DNA of 64,000 nt from Stenotrophomonas sp. 610A2. GTDB taxonomy: Bacteria > Pseudomonadota > Gammaproteobacteria > Xanthomonadales > Xanthomonadaceae. A program made the translations under genes and the position numbers. Every line of letters starts with the position of its first letter. The first letter of the stretch is position 1. Where the stretch lies: positions 3,658,001 to 3,722,000 of the forward strand of contig NZ_CP130832.1 in assembly GCF_030549615.1 (NCBI RefSeq). The letters run 5' to 3'. Under the pieces are notes generated by a model that saw only the letters and a program-made list of their open reading frames with translations, was not told the DNA's origin and did not search any database. Shown in pieces: positions 45,937 through 54,656 of the stretch.

Positions 45937-47208
45937 ATGTCAAGCCCTGTCAAACCGCTAGCTACCCGTGAACGCCTGTCCGAAGTCCGCTACGAAATCC
46001 GTGGTGAACTGGCCCGACGAGCGCGGGAGCTGGAGGCCCAGGGCCGCAAGCTGATCAAGCTCAACATCGGCAATCCCGGTGCATTCGGTTTCCGCGCGCC
46101 TGCACACCTGCAGCACGCCATCGCCGATGACATGGGCCGTACGGATCCCTACACCCATCAGCAGGGTCTTCCGGTCGCACGTGAAGCCATCGCCGCCGCC
46201 TACGCCCGCCGTGGCGCGCCCGATGCCGTGGCTGACCGCGTGTTCCTGGGCAATGGCGTGTCCGAGCTGATCGACCTGTCGCTGCGCGCCCTGCTCAACC
46301 CGGGCGACGAAGTGTTGGTGCCGTCGCCGGATTACCCGCTGTGGTCGGCTGCCACCATCCTCAACGATGGCCGCCCGGTGTATTACCGCTGCCGTCCGGA
46401 AAACGGCTTCCTGCCTGATCCGGTGGAGATGGAAGCGCTGGTGTCCTCGCGCACCCGCGCCATCGTGCTGATCAACCCGAACAACCCGGTCGGCGCCAGC
46501 TACCCGCGCGAGCTGCTGGAAAAAATCGTCGCCATCGCCCGCAAGCACAACCTGTTGCTGCTGGTGGACGAAATCTACGACCAGATCCTGTACGACGGCA
46601 CCCAGTTCCAGCCGGTCGCACCGCTGGCCGGCGATCATCCCTGCCTGACCTTCAGCGGCCTCAGCAAGGTGCATCGCGCCTGCGGTTGGCGCGTGGGCTG
46701 GATGCTGCTGTCCGGTGCCGGCGAGCAGCTGGGTGAATTCCGCGCCGCGCTCGACCTGCTCAGCGCCCTGCGCCTGTGTGCCAACGTGCCGGGTCAGTAC
46801 GCGATCGAAGCAGCGGTCAACGGCCCGGACACCATTTCCGAACTGTGCAGCCCCGGCGGCCGCCTGTACGAAACCCGCCGCGCGGTGATCGAGGCCTGTG
46901 AGGCCAGCGAGCACCTGTCGCTGGTGGCACCGTCCGGCGCGCTGTACGCATTCCCGGCAGTCGTTGGCCCCGCCGCGCAAGGCTTCGACGACCACGACTT
47001 CGCCCTCCAATTGATGGAAGAAGAAGGCGTGCTGGTGGTACCGGGTTCCAGCTTCAACGTGCCCTACCGCAACCACTTCCGGGTGACCCTGCTGCCCGAG
47101 GCCAGCGTGATGCGCGAGGTCTTCGGCCGCATCGACAAGCTGCTCAGCCGCCGTGCAGAAGCAGTCACCAAGGTCGTGCAGCTCAAACCGCGCAGTGCGG
47201 TCGGCTGA
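45937..47208 (+). CDS. alaA: PLP-dependent alanine aminotransferase AlaA
   Basis: A 423-residue class I/II aminotransferase, glutamate-pyruvate type. It follows E. coli AlaA (YfbQ) closely: KLNIGNPGAFGFRAP, the cofactor loop GNGVSELI, VPSPDYPLW, INPNNPVGA, VDEIYDQILYD, the PLP lysine in FSGLSKVHRACGWRVGW, and SPGGRLYETRR. ATG 45937 is preceded by a weak AGAAA. A large upstream extension of the frame to 44476 runs antisense through rsgA and repeats and is not coding. It is followed 9 bp later by an SGNH hydrolase gene. Confidence 0.94.
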   Translation: MSSPVKPLATRERLSEVRYEIRGELARRARELEAQGRKLIKLNIGNPGAFGFRAPAHLQHAIADDMGRTDPYTHQQGLPVAREAIAAAYARRGAPDAVADRVFLGNGVSELIDLSLRALLNPGDEVLVPSPDYPLWSAATILNDGRPVYYRCRPENGFLPDPVEMEALVSSRTRAIVLINPNNPVGASYPRELLEKIVAIARKHNLLLLVDEIYDQILYDGTQFQPVAPLAGDHPCLTFSGLSKVHRACGWRVGWMLLSGAGEQLGEFRAALDLLSALRLCANVPGQYAIEAAVNGPDTISELCSPGGRLYETRRAVIEACEASEHLSLVAPSGALYAFPAVVGPAAQGFDDHDFALQLMEEEGVLVVPGSSFNVPYRNHFRVTLLPEASVMREVFGRIDKLLSRRAEAVTKVVQLKPRSAVG

Positions 47209-47217
47209 TCGGCCTTG

Positions 47218-47859
47218 ATGACCGAAACCACAGCCACTTCCACGCGCTACCTGGCGCTGGGCGACTCCTACACCATCGGTGAAGGCGTGCTGCAGGCCGG
47301 TACCTGGCCGTTCCAGCTCGCCGCCGCGCTACGTGCACAAGGCATTGAGCTGGACGACCCGCAGGTCATCGCCACCACCGGCTGGACCACCGACGAGCTG
47401 GCTGCCGCCATCGACGCCGAGGCCCCGCAAGGGCCGTACGCACTGGTGAGCCTGCTGATCGGGGTCAACAACCAGTACCGCGGACGGCCGCTGGCCGAGT
47501 ACCGGCAGCAGTTCGAGCAACTGCTGCAGCGCGCGATCGCCCTGGCCGGCGAAGACCCGCGACGGGTGCTGGTGCTGTCCACGCCGGACTGGGGCTTTAC
47601 CCCGTACGCGCAGCAGAACGGCCGCGATGCAGCCCAGGTCGCCCGCGAAATCGACGACTTCAACGCTGCCGCGCATGCCTGCTGCGGTGACTACGGCGTC
47701 GCCTTCGTCGACATCACCCCGACCAGCCGCGACGCTGGAGAAACGGCGGAAATGCTGGCCGATGATGGCCTGCATCCCTCGGCCGCGATGTACCAGCGCT
47801 GGATGCAGGCGGCCTTGCCGGTCGCTGCCGAACTCCTGCAGGCGCCGCCCTCGACGTGA
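47218..47859 (+). CDS. SGNH/GDSL-family hydrolase
   Basis: A 213-residue esterase/lipase-like protein with all SGNH blocks: GDSYTIGEG (nucleophile S17), GVNNQY (asparagine of the oxyanion hole), and DDGLHPSAAMY (catalytic Asp and His). No signal peptide, so it is cytoplasmic. TTG 47215 is an alternative start. Its stop overlaps the GTG of the next gene (GTGA), coupling it to a methyltransferase. Substrate unknown. Confidence 0.9.
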   Translation: MTETTATSTRYLALGDSYTIGEGVLQAGTWPFQLAAALRAQGIELDDPQVIATTGWTTDELAAAIDAEAPQGPYALVSLLIGVNNQYRGRPLAEYRQQFEQLLQRAIALAGEDPRRVLVLSTPDWGFTPYAQQNGRDAAQVAREIDDFNAAAHACCGDYGVAFVDITPTSRDAGETAEMLADDGLHPSAAMYQRWMQAALPVAAELLQAPPST

Positions 47860-48554
47860 CGGGGCAGGCCGGCAATCACGCCTTCCCGGCCGATGCCGCC
47901 AAGGCCATTGCCGGCGCCTTTGCACCAACGCGTCCCTGGGGTAACCGCTGGGACTACTACTACACGCTGGGCAAACTGCGCAGCGATCCGCTTTATCCCG
48001 GTGTACTCCAGGCCCTGCGCGGCAGCACCGCGCCAGTGCTGGACATGGGTTGCGGGCTGGGCCTGCTTGCCCATGCATTGCGCCACGATGGCCAGCAGCT
48101 GCCATACCGGGGCGTCGACAACGACGCTGCCAAGATCCAGCGCGCGACCAAGGTTGCCGCGCGCACAGGCCTGGACGCCAGCACGTTCGAAGTCATGGAC
48201 CTCGCTACCACCCTGCCCAGCCACCGCGGCAGCGTCGCCATTCTGGATGTCCTGCAATACCTGCCCGACGAGGCCCAACAGGCCCTGCTCCGCAGCGTGG
48301 CGGCCATGCTGGGGGACGACGGCCGACTGGTGATGCGCATGGCCTTGGCCGATCACACCCGCCGTGGCCGCATATCGCGCATCGGCGACCGCGCCGCCAA
48401 CCTGATCGGCTGGATGCAATCCAGGCCCCGCCACTACCCGGATGCCGAATCTCTGCGCTGTTTGCTGCAACAATGCGGCCTGACCGTCAGCCTCACCCCG
48501 CTGTACGGCAACACCCCATTCAACAACTGGCTGCTGGTCGCCGAACGCGGTTGA
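47856..48554 (+). CDS. Class I SAM-dependent methyltransferase
   Basis: A 232-residue methyltransferase with motif I VLDMGCGLGLLAHAL (~62-76), the acidic loop RGVDNDAAKI and a later LDVLQYLPDEAQQ. The start is GTG 47856, overlapping the SGNH hydrolase stop by 4 bp. The acceptor is unknown; the C-terminal RHYPDAESLRCLLQQCGL is typical of small-molecule or lipid-head methyltransferases but is not decisive. Confidence 0.87.
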   Translation: MTGQAGNHAFPADAAKAIAGAFAPTRPWGNRWDYYYTLGKLRSDPLYPGVLQALRGSTAPVLDMGCGLGLLAHALRHDGQQLPYRGVDNDAAKIQRATKVAARTGLDASTFEVMDLATTLPSHRGSVAILDVLQYLPDEAQQALLRSVAAMLGDDGRLVMRMALADHTRRGRISRIGDRAANLIGWMQSRPRHYPDAESLRCLLQQCGLTVSLTPLYGNTPFNNWLLVAERG

Positions 48555-48633
48555 ACCACGGTCCAGCCGTTTGCACCGATAATGGTGCCAGTCCCTGCCA
48601 ACCCAACCGGGCTGGCGCAGCAACGAGATTCCC

Positions 48634-48963
48634 GTGAAGAAGACCTATAGCCTCGCCATCGAAGGCAAGCACCCCGACCGCCTGCTGGAAGCCAGCAAGC
48701 ACGACATCCGCAAGTACACCAAGCGTGAGCGCGGCAAGGCACTGCCGGCCGGCGCCGATTCCTGGGGTTTCGACAGCAAGCTGGGCGTGGACGAAGCCTC
48801 GGCCAAGCCGGTGGGGTATGACGAACTGTTCCGCGCAATCGACGCGCTGGTGGCCGCTGGCAACACCCAGTTCTACGTCGAAGTCGTGAGCAAGCCGGCC
48901 AAGCGCAGCCCGCGCCCGGTGGCTGAAGCCGCTCCGGCAGCAGAGACCGACTTCGAAGATTGA
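48634..48963 (+). CDS. DUF6172-family protein
   Basis: A 109-residue protein starting GTG 48634 with KKTYSLAIEGKHPDRLLEASKHDIRKYTKRERGK, a strongly conserved segment of the DUF6172 family, and a middle WGFDSKLGVDEASA. The C-terminus is a Pro/Ala/Glu-rich tail. No function is known. It lies 79 bp after the methyltransferase and before a SMAG cluster. Confidence 0.85.
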   Translation: MKKTYSLAIEGKHPDRLLEASKHDIRKYTKRERGKALPAGADSWGFDSKLGVDEASAKPVGYDELFRAIDALVAAGNTQFYVEVVSKPAKRSPRPVAEAAPAAETDFED

Positions 48964-49000
48964 TCGCCCAAGCCCCTCGCCGCCGGCAGAGGGGCCATCG

Positions 49001-49199
49001 GTAGTGCCGAGCCATGCTCGGCAAGGGACTTTCCCAGCAACGCCAATGTAGTGCCGAGCCATGCTCGGCAAGGGGCTTTACCAGCAATCCACATGTAGTG
49101 CCGAGCCATGCTCGGCAAGGGGCTTTACCGGTAAGGCCTCTGCCGAGCATGGCTCGGCACTACACCGGTAACGCGCTACCGAGCATGGCTTGGCTCTAC
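49001..49199. repeat. Cluster of five SMAG/GTAG repeats
   Basis: Forward units begin at 49001, 49048 and 49095 (47-bp steps), a reverse unit lies at 49141-49163 and a decayed reverse unit at about 49177-49199 (CTTGGCTCTAC). They fill the convergent gap between the DUF6172 gene and the helicase gene. Confidence 0.92.
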
Positions 49200-49209
49200 T
49201 GTGGTGCCC

Positions 49210-50466
49210 TCAGGGCTCGGCCTTTCCCGCCGCTGCCGCCCGCAGGCGATCCTTCTTGCTCGGCCTGCGGCCCTTGATGCCGCCGTTGTCGTCGGCGACC
49301 ACGCTGGCCACCGGTGCTGCCTGCGTAGGCTCAAAGCCCTCGATCACCTCGGCCGCGTTCGGCAGCCCATGGCGTTTGCAGATCAGGCGCCAATGCGCCA
49401 TCGCAGCCGAATCGACGAAACTCAGCGCCAATCCCTTCTCCCCTGCCCGGCCGGTACGGCCGATGCGGTGCAGGTAGTCGGCCGGCGCACGCGGCAGGTC
49501 GTAATTCACCACCACCGGCAAACGGGTGATATCGATGCCGCGGGCAGCCAGGTCGGTCGCGACCAGCACCCGCGTTTGACCATCCTTGAAATCCTGCAAC
49601 ATGCGGAAGCGTCGCCCCTGCGACAGTTCGCCGTGCAGTGCCTGCGCATTGATATCGGCTTTGCGCAGCTGTGACGCCAAGCGGTCACCGTCACGGATGC
49701 TGCCGACAAACACCAACACCTGCTGCCACTGCGGGTCTTCCAGCAAGGACAGCAGCAACTCGGCGCGCCGGGTACTATCGACATGGATGGTCCGCTGCTC
49801 GATATCCGGCGCCGACTGCTCGCCGATTTCCAAGCGCTGCGGTTCATGCAGGCCAGCCGCTGCCAAGGCTTGGATATCCGCAGCAAAGGTTGCCGAGAAC
49901 AAGGCGGTCTGCCGCTTTACCGGCAACTCGGCCAGGATCTGCCGCAGCTCATCGCCAAAGCCCAGCTCCAGCAGACGGTCGGCTTCATCCAGCACCAGCA
50001 GCTGCACTTGCTTCAATGACAACGCGTTATGCGCCAGCAGGTCCAACAAGCGTCCCGGGGTCGCCACGACGATGTCGGCACCACCACGCAGCGACATCAT
50101 CTGCGGATTGATCGACACACCGCCGACCGCACAGACCAGATGCGGCCGACGCGGCAGCTCGCGGCCCAAGGTGGTGAACACATCGCTGACCTGCAGGGCC
50201 AGCTCACGGGTCGGCACCAGGATCAGCTCGGCCAGCACGCGCGGCTTGCGTGGCGTGGCCATGAAGAAGCGCTGCAATGCCGGCAGCACGTAGGCAGCGG
50301 TCTTGCCGGAACCGGTGGGTGCAAGCGCCACCACATCGCGTCCCTTCAGCAGCAAGGGCACGGCCTGCTGCTGGATCGGCGTTGGCGCCAGATAGCCGGC
50401 CTGCTGCAAGGCCTGCTGCAGCGCTGGCAGCACGTAGGGAGACAGGCCAAGTTGGGAGAAAGGCAT
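49210..50466 (-). CDS. DEAD-box RNA helicase (RhlE-like)
   Basis: A 418-residue ATP-dependent RNA helicase with all core motifs in order: Q motif GYLAPTPIQQQAV, Walker A APTGSGKT, PTRELALQ, ATPGRLLD, VLDEADRLLELGF, FSATF, ATDLAARGID and HRIGRTGRAG. The basic C-terminal tail (RRPSKKDRLRAAAAG) and length suit the RhlE group in ribosome assembly or RNA decay. Start ATG 50466 (MPFSQLGL). It is followed by a polysaccharide deacetylase gene upstream in the same direction. Confidence 0.93.
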   Translation of the reverse strand: MPFSQLGLSPYVLPALQQALQQAGYLAPTPIQQQAVPLLLKGRDVVALAPTGSGKTAAYVLPALQRFFMATPRKPRVLAELILVPTRELALQVSDVFTTLGRELPRRPHLVCAVGGVSINPQMMSLRGGADIVVATPGRLLDLLAHNALSLKQVQLLVLDEADRLLELGFGDELRQILAELPVKRQTALFSATFAADIQALAAAGLHEPQRLEIGEQSAPDIEQRTIHVDSTRRAELLLSLLEDPQWQQVLVFVGSIRDGDRLASQLRKADINAQALHGELSQGRRFRMLQDFKDGQTRVLVATDLAARGIDITRLPVVVNYDLPRAPADYLHRIGRTGRAGEKGLALSFVDSAAMAHWRLICKRHGLPNAAEVIEGFEPTQAAPVASVVADDNGGIKGRRPSKKDRLRAAAAGKAEP

Positions 50467-50513
50467 GGTGTGGGTCCGGGTCCAGAGCGCCGCGCAATGG
50501 CGGGGGAGCGAGT

Positions 50514-51293
50514 CTACGCTGTTGCCTGCGGCAGGCGGGCACGCAGGCCACGCACCTGCAGCTGCTGCAGCACTGCCGCAACGATGGCCAGGTTGTGGCC
50601 GTGGGCGGCACCTTCATGCAACAGGACGATGGCGCCGGGTGCCAGATCAGGCGCAATCCGCGAAACCACACCTTCCGGCGTGCAGTTCACGCCATCGTAG
50701 CCGCGGGCGCTCCAGCCAATCCGCACCAGGCCGTGGCGCTTGAGTGCAGCCGCCACGAACGGGTTGGTCATGCCGACTACCGAGCGGTACCAGCGCGGCG
50801 GCGCTCCGGCGATGGCGGTCAGCGCCTGCTGGCATTGGCCAATCTCACGCGCCATCTGTACCGGGCCCAGCGCCCAGAAGCGCGCCTGCGGGTGTGAATG
50901 GCTGTGATTGCCCAGATCATGCCCGCGCCGCAGCACCTCATGGACCAGCTCCGGACGCGCCTGCGCGCGCTCGCCGACCATGAAGAAGGTGGCCTTGGCA
51001 TCGTGCCGGTCGAGCAGATCCAGCACCGCCAGGGTCTGCTCGGATGGGCCATCGTCGATGGTCAGCCACACGTCCTGGCCGGGCGCACGGCTGACGACCG
51101 GCGCATAGAAACGGCTGTTGGGCAGGAATATCGGCACGATGAACAACGCGTGGCTGAGCAGCAGCAGGGGCAGGCCCCAGATCCAGCCCAACTGCCACCA
51201 CAGCAGCACAACCAGCGCTTGCGAGAGAACCAGCCAAGGCAACCAGCGCCAAGGGTGTACGGGAATGCGATGCAGGGTTTCCGGGGCAGTCAT
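50514..51293 (-). CDS. Polysaccharide deacetylase (NodB domain), membrane-anchored
   Basis: About 259 residues from ATG 51293. Two hydrophobic segments (WLPWLVLSQALVVLLW and WGLPLLLLSHALFIVPIF) anchor it, followed by a CE4 NodB domain with TIDDGPSEQ (catalytic base and metal aspartate), GNHSHSHPQ (metal histidines) and IVLLHEG. It probably removes acetyl groups from a periplasmic or surface glycan. ATG 51308 and GTG 51338 are possible earlier starts; the ribosome site is unclear in all cases. It lies 48 bp upstream of the helicase gene in the same direction. Confidence 0.87.
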   Translation of the reverse strand: MTAPETLHRIPVHPWRWLPWLVLSQALVVLLWWQLGWIWGLPLLLLSHALFIVPIFLPNSRFYAPVVSRAPGQDVWLTIDDGPSEQTLAVLDLLDRHDAKATFFMVGERAQARPELVHEVLRRGHDLGNHSHSHPQARFWALGPVQMAREIGQCQQALTAIAGAPPRWYRSVVGMTNPFVAAALKRHGLVRIGWSARGYDGVNCTPEGVVSRIAPDLAPGAIVLLHEGAAHGHNLAIVAAVLQQLQVRGLRARLPQATA

Positions 51294-51353
51294 TCCCCAT
51301 GATGCCATGCAGCGTAGAATCAGCTGGTCTACGACCACCTATACGAGTTCACG

Positions 51354-52280
51354 ATGTCCCTGGACCCCGCCCTGCGTTCGCGCATTGAATCCATCCTCGG
51401 CGCCGACCGCGTCGTCCTGTTCATGAAGGGCCAGCCGACCATGCCGCAGTGCGGCTTCTCGGCCAAGGCTGTTGGCGCGCTGCAGGACCTGGGCGTGCAG
51501 TTCGGCCACGTCAACGTGCTGGCCGACCAGGAAATCCGTGAAGGCATCAAGGCCTACGGCGACTGGCCGACCATCCCGCAGCTGTACGTGGACGGCGAGC
51601 TGATCGGCGGCAGCGACATCATCCTGCAGATGGCCAGCAGCGGCGAATTGAGCAGCCTGCTTGGCCTGGCCGCGCCGGACCGCACCCCGCCGTCGATCAC
51701 CGTCACCCCGGCCGCAGTTGAAATGCTCAAGGGCGCACTGGCCGACGCCCCGGGCGCGGCACTGCAGCTGAGCATCGATGCCAGCTTCCAGCCGAACTTC
51801 CAGCTGGCCCCGTTCGACGCCAATGCCATTGCAGCCGAGTCCAACGGCCTGCGCGTGCAGTTCGATTCCTCCAGCGCGCGTCGTGCCAACGGCATCACCA
51901 TCGACTGGGTCGACGACATCCGCGGCCAGGGCCTGGCGATCAACAACCCGAACGCACCCAAGCCGGTGCAGGACCTGGACGTGCGCAGCGCCGACGACCA
52001 GCTGCGTGCCGGTGCCATCACCGTGGTGGACGTGCGCCCGGCCGACGAGCGTGCCATCGCCGCGATCAATGGCAGCTTCGAAACCTTCGACGGTGACAAC
52101 CGCGCCAAGCTTGAAGCCCTGCCCAAGGACACCGCACTGGCATTCCTGTGCCACCGCGGCGGCCGCAGCGCCCAGGCTGCATCGCAGTTCCTGGCACTGG
52201 GCTTCACCAATGTGTTCAACATCACCGGCGGCATCGATGCCTGGTCGGAGAACGTGGACAACAGCGTTCCGAAGTACTGA
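51354..52280 (+). CDS. grxD: Monothiol glutaredoxin fused to A-type-like and rhodanese domains
   Basis: A 308-residue three-domain protein. Residues 1-108 are a Grx4-type monothiol glutaredoxin with the CGFS site (C33) in PQCGFSAKAV and WPTIPQLYVDGELIGGSDII for glutathione binding; these carry [2Fe-2S] clusters. Residues ~114-203 look like an A-type (IscA/HesB) carrier: ITVTPAAVEMLKGALA ... GITIDWVDDIRGQGLAINNPNA, but none of the cluster cysteines is present. Residues ~205-305 are a rhodanese domain with active C266 in CHRGGRSAQA. Fusion of this kind suggests a role in Fe-S trafficking and sulfur handling. Closed by a strong terminator. Confidence 0.9.
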   Translation: MSLDPALRSRIESILGADRVVLFMKGQPTMPQCGFSAKAVGALQDLGVQFGHVNVLADQEIREGIKAYGDWPTIPQLYVDGELIGGSDIILQMASSGELSSLLGLAAPDRTPPSITVTPAAVEMLKGALADAPGAALQLSIDASFQPNFQLAPFDANAIAAESNGLRVQFDSSSARRANGITIDWVDDIRGQGLAINNPNAPKPVQDLDVRSADDQLRAGAITVVDVRPADERAIAAINGSFETFDGDNRAKLEALPKDTALAFLCHRGGRSAQAASQFLALGFTNVFNITGGIDAWSENVDNSVPKY

Positions 52281-52303
52281 TCGGACCGCGCTGCAGCAAT
52301 ACG

Positions 52304-52331
52304 AAAAACGCCGGCATAGCCGGCGTTTTTT
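52304..52331 (+). terminator. Rho-independent terminator after the glutaredoxin gene
   Basis: Twelve-base-pair stem AAAAACGCCGGC/GCCGGCGTTTTT with an ATA loop, 24 bp past the stop. The A/T ends make it potentially bidirectional. Confidence 0.93.
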
Positions 52332-52376
52332 CTGCGCTGAACAAGCGCGGGAACGGCAGCCTGATTGCCTGCTTTT

Positions 52377-52467
52377 TGTAGGAGCGGCGTCAGCCGCGAA
52401 GCTGATAGAACGTCCGATCGCAAAGGTAGCGAGCGCTGCAGCAATGTCGGCTTCGCGGCTAACGCCG
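52377..52467. repeat. REP pair (GGAGCGGCG type)
   Basis: TGTAGGAGCGGCGTCAGCCG at 52377 and an inverted partner GCTTCGCGGCTAACGCCG at 52450-52467, in the convergent gap before the DUF924 gene. The partner lacks its usual CTCCCACA end. Confidence 0.8.
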
Positions 52468-52494
52468 TCAGCAACTCCAGCCCCTGCCGGGCGC

Positions 52495-53034
52495 TCAACC
52501 AGCAAAGCCACCTTCGGCAAGAAAATGCAGTTCCTCGGCGGTCGGGATGCGGCCCAGCACCGCGTTGCGGTGCGGGAAGCGGCCGAAGCGCCGGATGATG
52601 TCGCGGTGCAGCTCGGCGTATTTCAGGTACTCCAGGTCGCCCAGCACCTCGAACATCGCCACCGCGCGCTCCTGGTCCTGCGGATCCTCGGAGTGTTCGA
52701 ACGGCAGGTAGATGAAGGCCCGCAGCTTGAGCGGCAGCTCGCGGTCCCAACCTTCCTCGATGGTACGCATGGCGTAGTGCCGGGCCAGGCCGTCGGTAGC
52801 GTAAGAGTGCGCGGTGCCGCGGAAACAATTGCGCGGGAACTGGTCCAGCAGGATCTGCAAGGCCAGCGCGCCATCGGCGTTCTCCAGCCAATCCTCACAG
52901 CCGCGCCGGGCAGCCTGGTAGTGCAGGTCCAGGAAACGCTCCCGGAACTCCGCATCAAATGCCTCATTACGCTCAAACCAGCGCTGCGGACCTGCCGCGC
53001 GCCAGAACTCAACCACTGAACCTGCCGTTTCCAT
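52495..53034 (-). CDS. DUF924-family protein
   Basis: A 179-residue all-helical protein. Typical DUF924 segments are VVEFWRAAGPQRWFERNEAFDAEF, LALQILLDQFPRNCFRGTA, LPFEHSEDPQDQERAV and FGRFPHRNAVLGR. ATG 53034 has AGGGA 6 nt upstream; the earlier ATG at 53052 lacks one. The fold is TPR-like; no function is known. The 250-bp gap to the next gene (53035-53284) shows no clear feature. Confidence 0.9.
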   Translation of the reverse strand: METAGSVVEFWRAAGPQRWFERNEAFDAEFRERFLDLHYQAARRGCEDWLENADGALALQILLDQFPRNCFRGTAHSYATDGLARHYAMRTIEEGWDRELPLKLRAFIYLPFEHSEDPQDQERAVAMFEVLGDLEYLKYAELHRDIIRRFGRFPHRNAVLGRIPTAEELHFLAEGGFAG

Positions 53035-53284
53035 CACTGATCCCTGGCTCATCACCTACCGTCAGGCGGTGACACTCCCCACCCATGCCGTCGCAACCCG
53101 GGAGCTGACCGAGCTTGCTGGGCGTTAGCTTAATGGCCAGCCCCGCAGGAGGAAATGAGGGAACGGTGAAAAAAGATGACTTTTATTGCGAAGATGAGCG
53201 AAGAAACCGCCTCTAACCGCCCAAAATTGCGATAGGGTTCCAATCTTTCGAGACTGTTACCAACCCGGGGGGGGAAACGACAGT

Positions 53285-54229
53285 ATGCGCATAGGAATCG
53301 TGGTCGACTCAGCCTGCGACCTGCCTGCAGGTTACTTGCAGGGCAACAACATCGTGCTGCTCCCGATCAGCGTGCGGATCGGCGACACCCTGCTCCCGGA
53401 CCACCGGGACCAGGAATCAACCCTGGCCTTCCTGCACGGCCCGCTCAGCGAGCGCAGCGCCGAGGCGGAGACCATCCCCTACAGCGCCGAACAGATCCGC
53501 GAGCTGTTCCTCAACCGTCTGGTCACCGATTTCGACCAGGTGTTCTGCATGACCATCACCCGCACCCGCAGCCCCCTGCACGACAACGCGGTGCAGGCCA
53601 GCTACAGCATCCTCAACGAATACAAGCCGATCCGCCAGGCGGCCGGCTACAACTCGCCGTTCAGCCTGCGCGTCATCGACACCCAGAACCTGTTCGCCGC
53701 CCAGGCGGTGAGCGCGGTCGAAGCCGTGCGCCTGCGCGACAGCGGCGCCACCGTGCCGCAGATGCGCGAACGCCTGGAACACGTGGCCAGCAACGTGCAC
53801 GGCTACATGGTCACCCGCGACCTGTACTACCTGCGTGCCCGCGCCCGCCACAAGGGCGACCGCAGCGTCGGCCTGCTCAGCGTTGCGCTTGGCAGCGCCC
53901 TGGACATCAAACCGGTGCTGCACGGCTACCGCGGCAATACCGAGCCAGTGGCCAAGATCAAGGGCTTCGACCCTGCCGTGCAGGCTTTGTTCGATTTCGT
54001 TGGCAGGCGCGTTGTGCGCGGCCTGATCACCCCGACGGTATGCGTCAGCTACGGCGGCCCGCTGGACGAGCTGAGCGCCCTGCCCGGCTACCAGCAGCTG
54101 CGCGACACCTGCGACCAGCACGGCGTCGCCTTGCTGGAAGCGGTGATGAGCCTGACCGGCATGGTCAATGTCGGCAAGGGCGCGGTGACGATTGGCTTTG
54201 CCGATGAACCGCATACCTTCGGCAGCTGA
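53285..54229 (+). CDS. DegV-family fatty-acid-binding protein
   Basis: A 314-residue DegV protein. N-terminal GIVVDSACDLPAGYL is the signature, followed by ISVRIGD, the EDD-fold segment ITRTRSPLHDNAVQAS, GYMVTRDLYYLRARARHKG and the C-terminal MVNVGKGAVTIGFA. In Firmicutes such proteins (FakB) present fatty acids to a kinase FakA; no FakA is nearby and the protein is unusual in this class of bacteria only for its unknown partner. A run of eight Gs lies just before the start; the ribosome site is not clear. Confidence 0.9.
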   Translation: MRIGIVVDSACDLPAGYLQGNNIVLLPISVRIGDTLLPDHRDQESTLAFLHGPLSERSAEAETIPYSAEQIRELFLNRLVTDFDQVFCMTITRTRSPLHDNAVQASYSILNEYKPIRQAAGYNSPFSLRVIDTQNLFAAQAVSAVEAVRLRDSGATVPQMRERLEHVASNVHGYMVTRDLYYLRARARHKGDRSVGLLSVALGSALDIKPVLHGYRGNTEPVAKIKGFDPAVQALFDFVGRRVVRGLITPTVCVSYGGPLDELSALPGYQQLRDTCDQHGVALLEAVMSLTGMVNVGKGAVTIGFADEPHTFGS

Positions 54230-54314
54230 CCTGGAGCACAGGCCAGGCCATGCGTTCTGGACAATATCTCTACAGCCGACGCGCTAGTCTGCTGTTCCAA
54301 CAAGGAGGCCCCCA

Positions 54315-54653
54315 ATGACCGTGCACTACTCCATCTCGCTCCCTGATCCCGCCAAGGCCCGCGGCAGCGATCCGCGCCTGTCATTCACCGCCAGTGGCGC
54401 TGACGCCTTCGCCGAGCAGCTGCAGGCGGCCCTGCGCACACCGGAGTTGTTCGAGCGCTGGAAGGCCACCCAGGACGAACCCGAAGACGTCGATCCGGGC
54501 CTGGGCGCAACCGATCCAGCAGCCACGGTCACCGGCAAGCAGTCCGATCTGCGCATCGACCTGGTCGCCAGCACCAGCCTGCCCGGCGACCTGTTCAAGC
54601 AGCGCCTGCGCATGCTGGCCGGCAATCATTGGGAACTGCGTGATGTGCGCTGA
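54315..54653 (+). CDS. Conserved hypothetical protein (112 aa)
   Basis: A 112-residue soluble protein with an excellent ribosome site AAGGAGG 6 nt before ATG 54315. No family was recognised. An acidic middle (DEPEDVDPGLGATDP) separates a helical N-terminal half (SGADAFAEQLQAALR) from a C-terminal half ending LFKQRLRMLAGNHWELRDVR. It lies 3 bp before the diphthine-ammonia-ligase-like gene and is probably cotranscribed. Confidence 0.78.
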   Translation: MTVHYSISLPDPAKARGSDPRLSFTASGADAFAEQLQAALRTPELFERWKATQDEPEDVDPGLGATDPAATVTGKQSDLRIDLVASTSLPGDLFKQRLRMLAGNHWELRDVR

Positions 54654-54656
54654 GTC

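Noticed and set aside
53120..53165. Short stretch GTTAGCTTAATGGCCAGC resembling part of a tRNA or a translated leader
   Set aside because: No cloverleaf can be formed and the ATG frame with AGGAGG ends after four codons.
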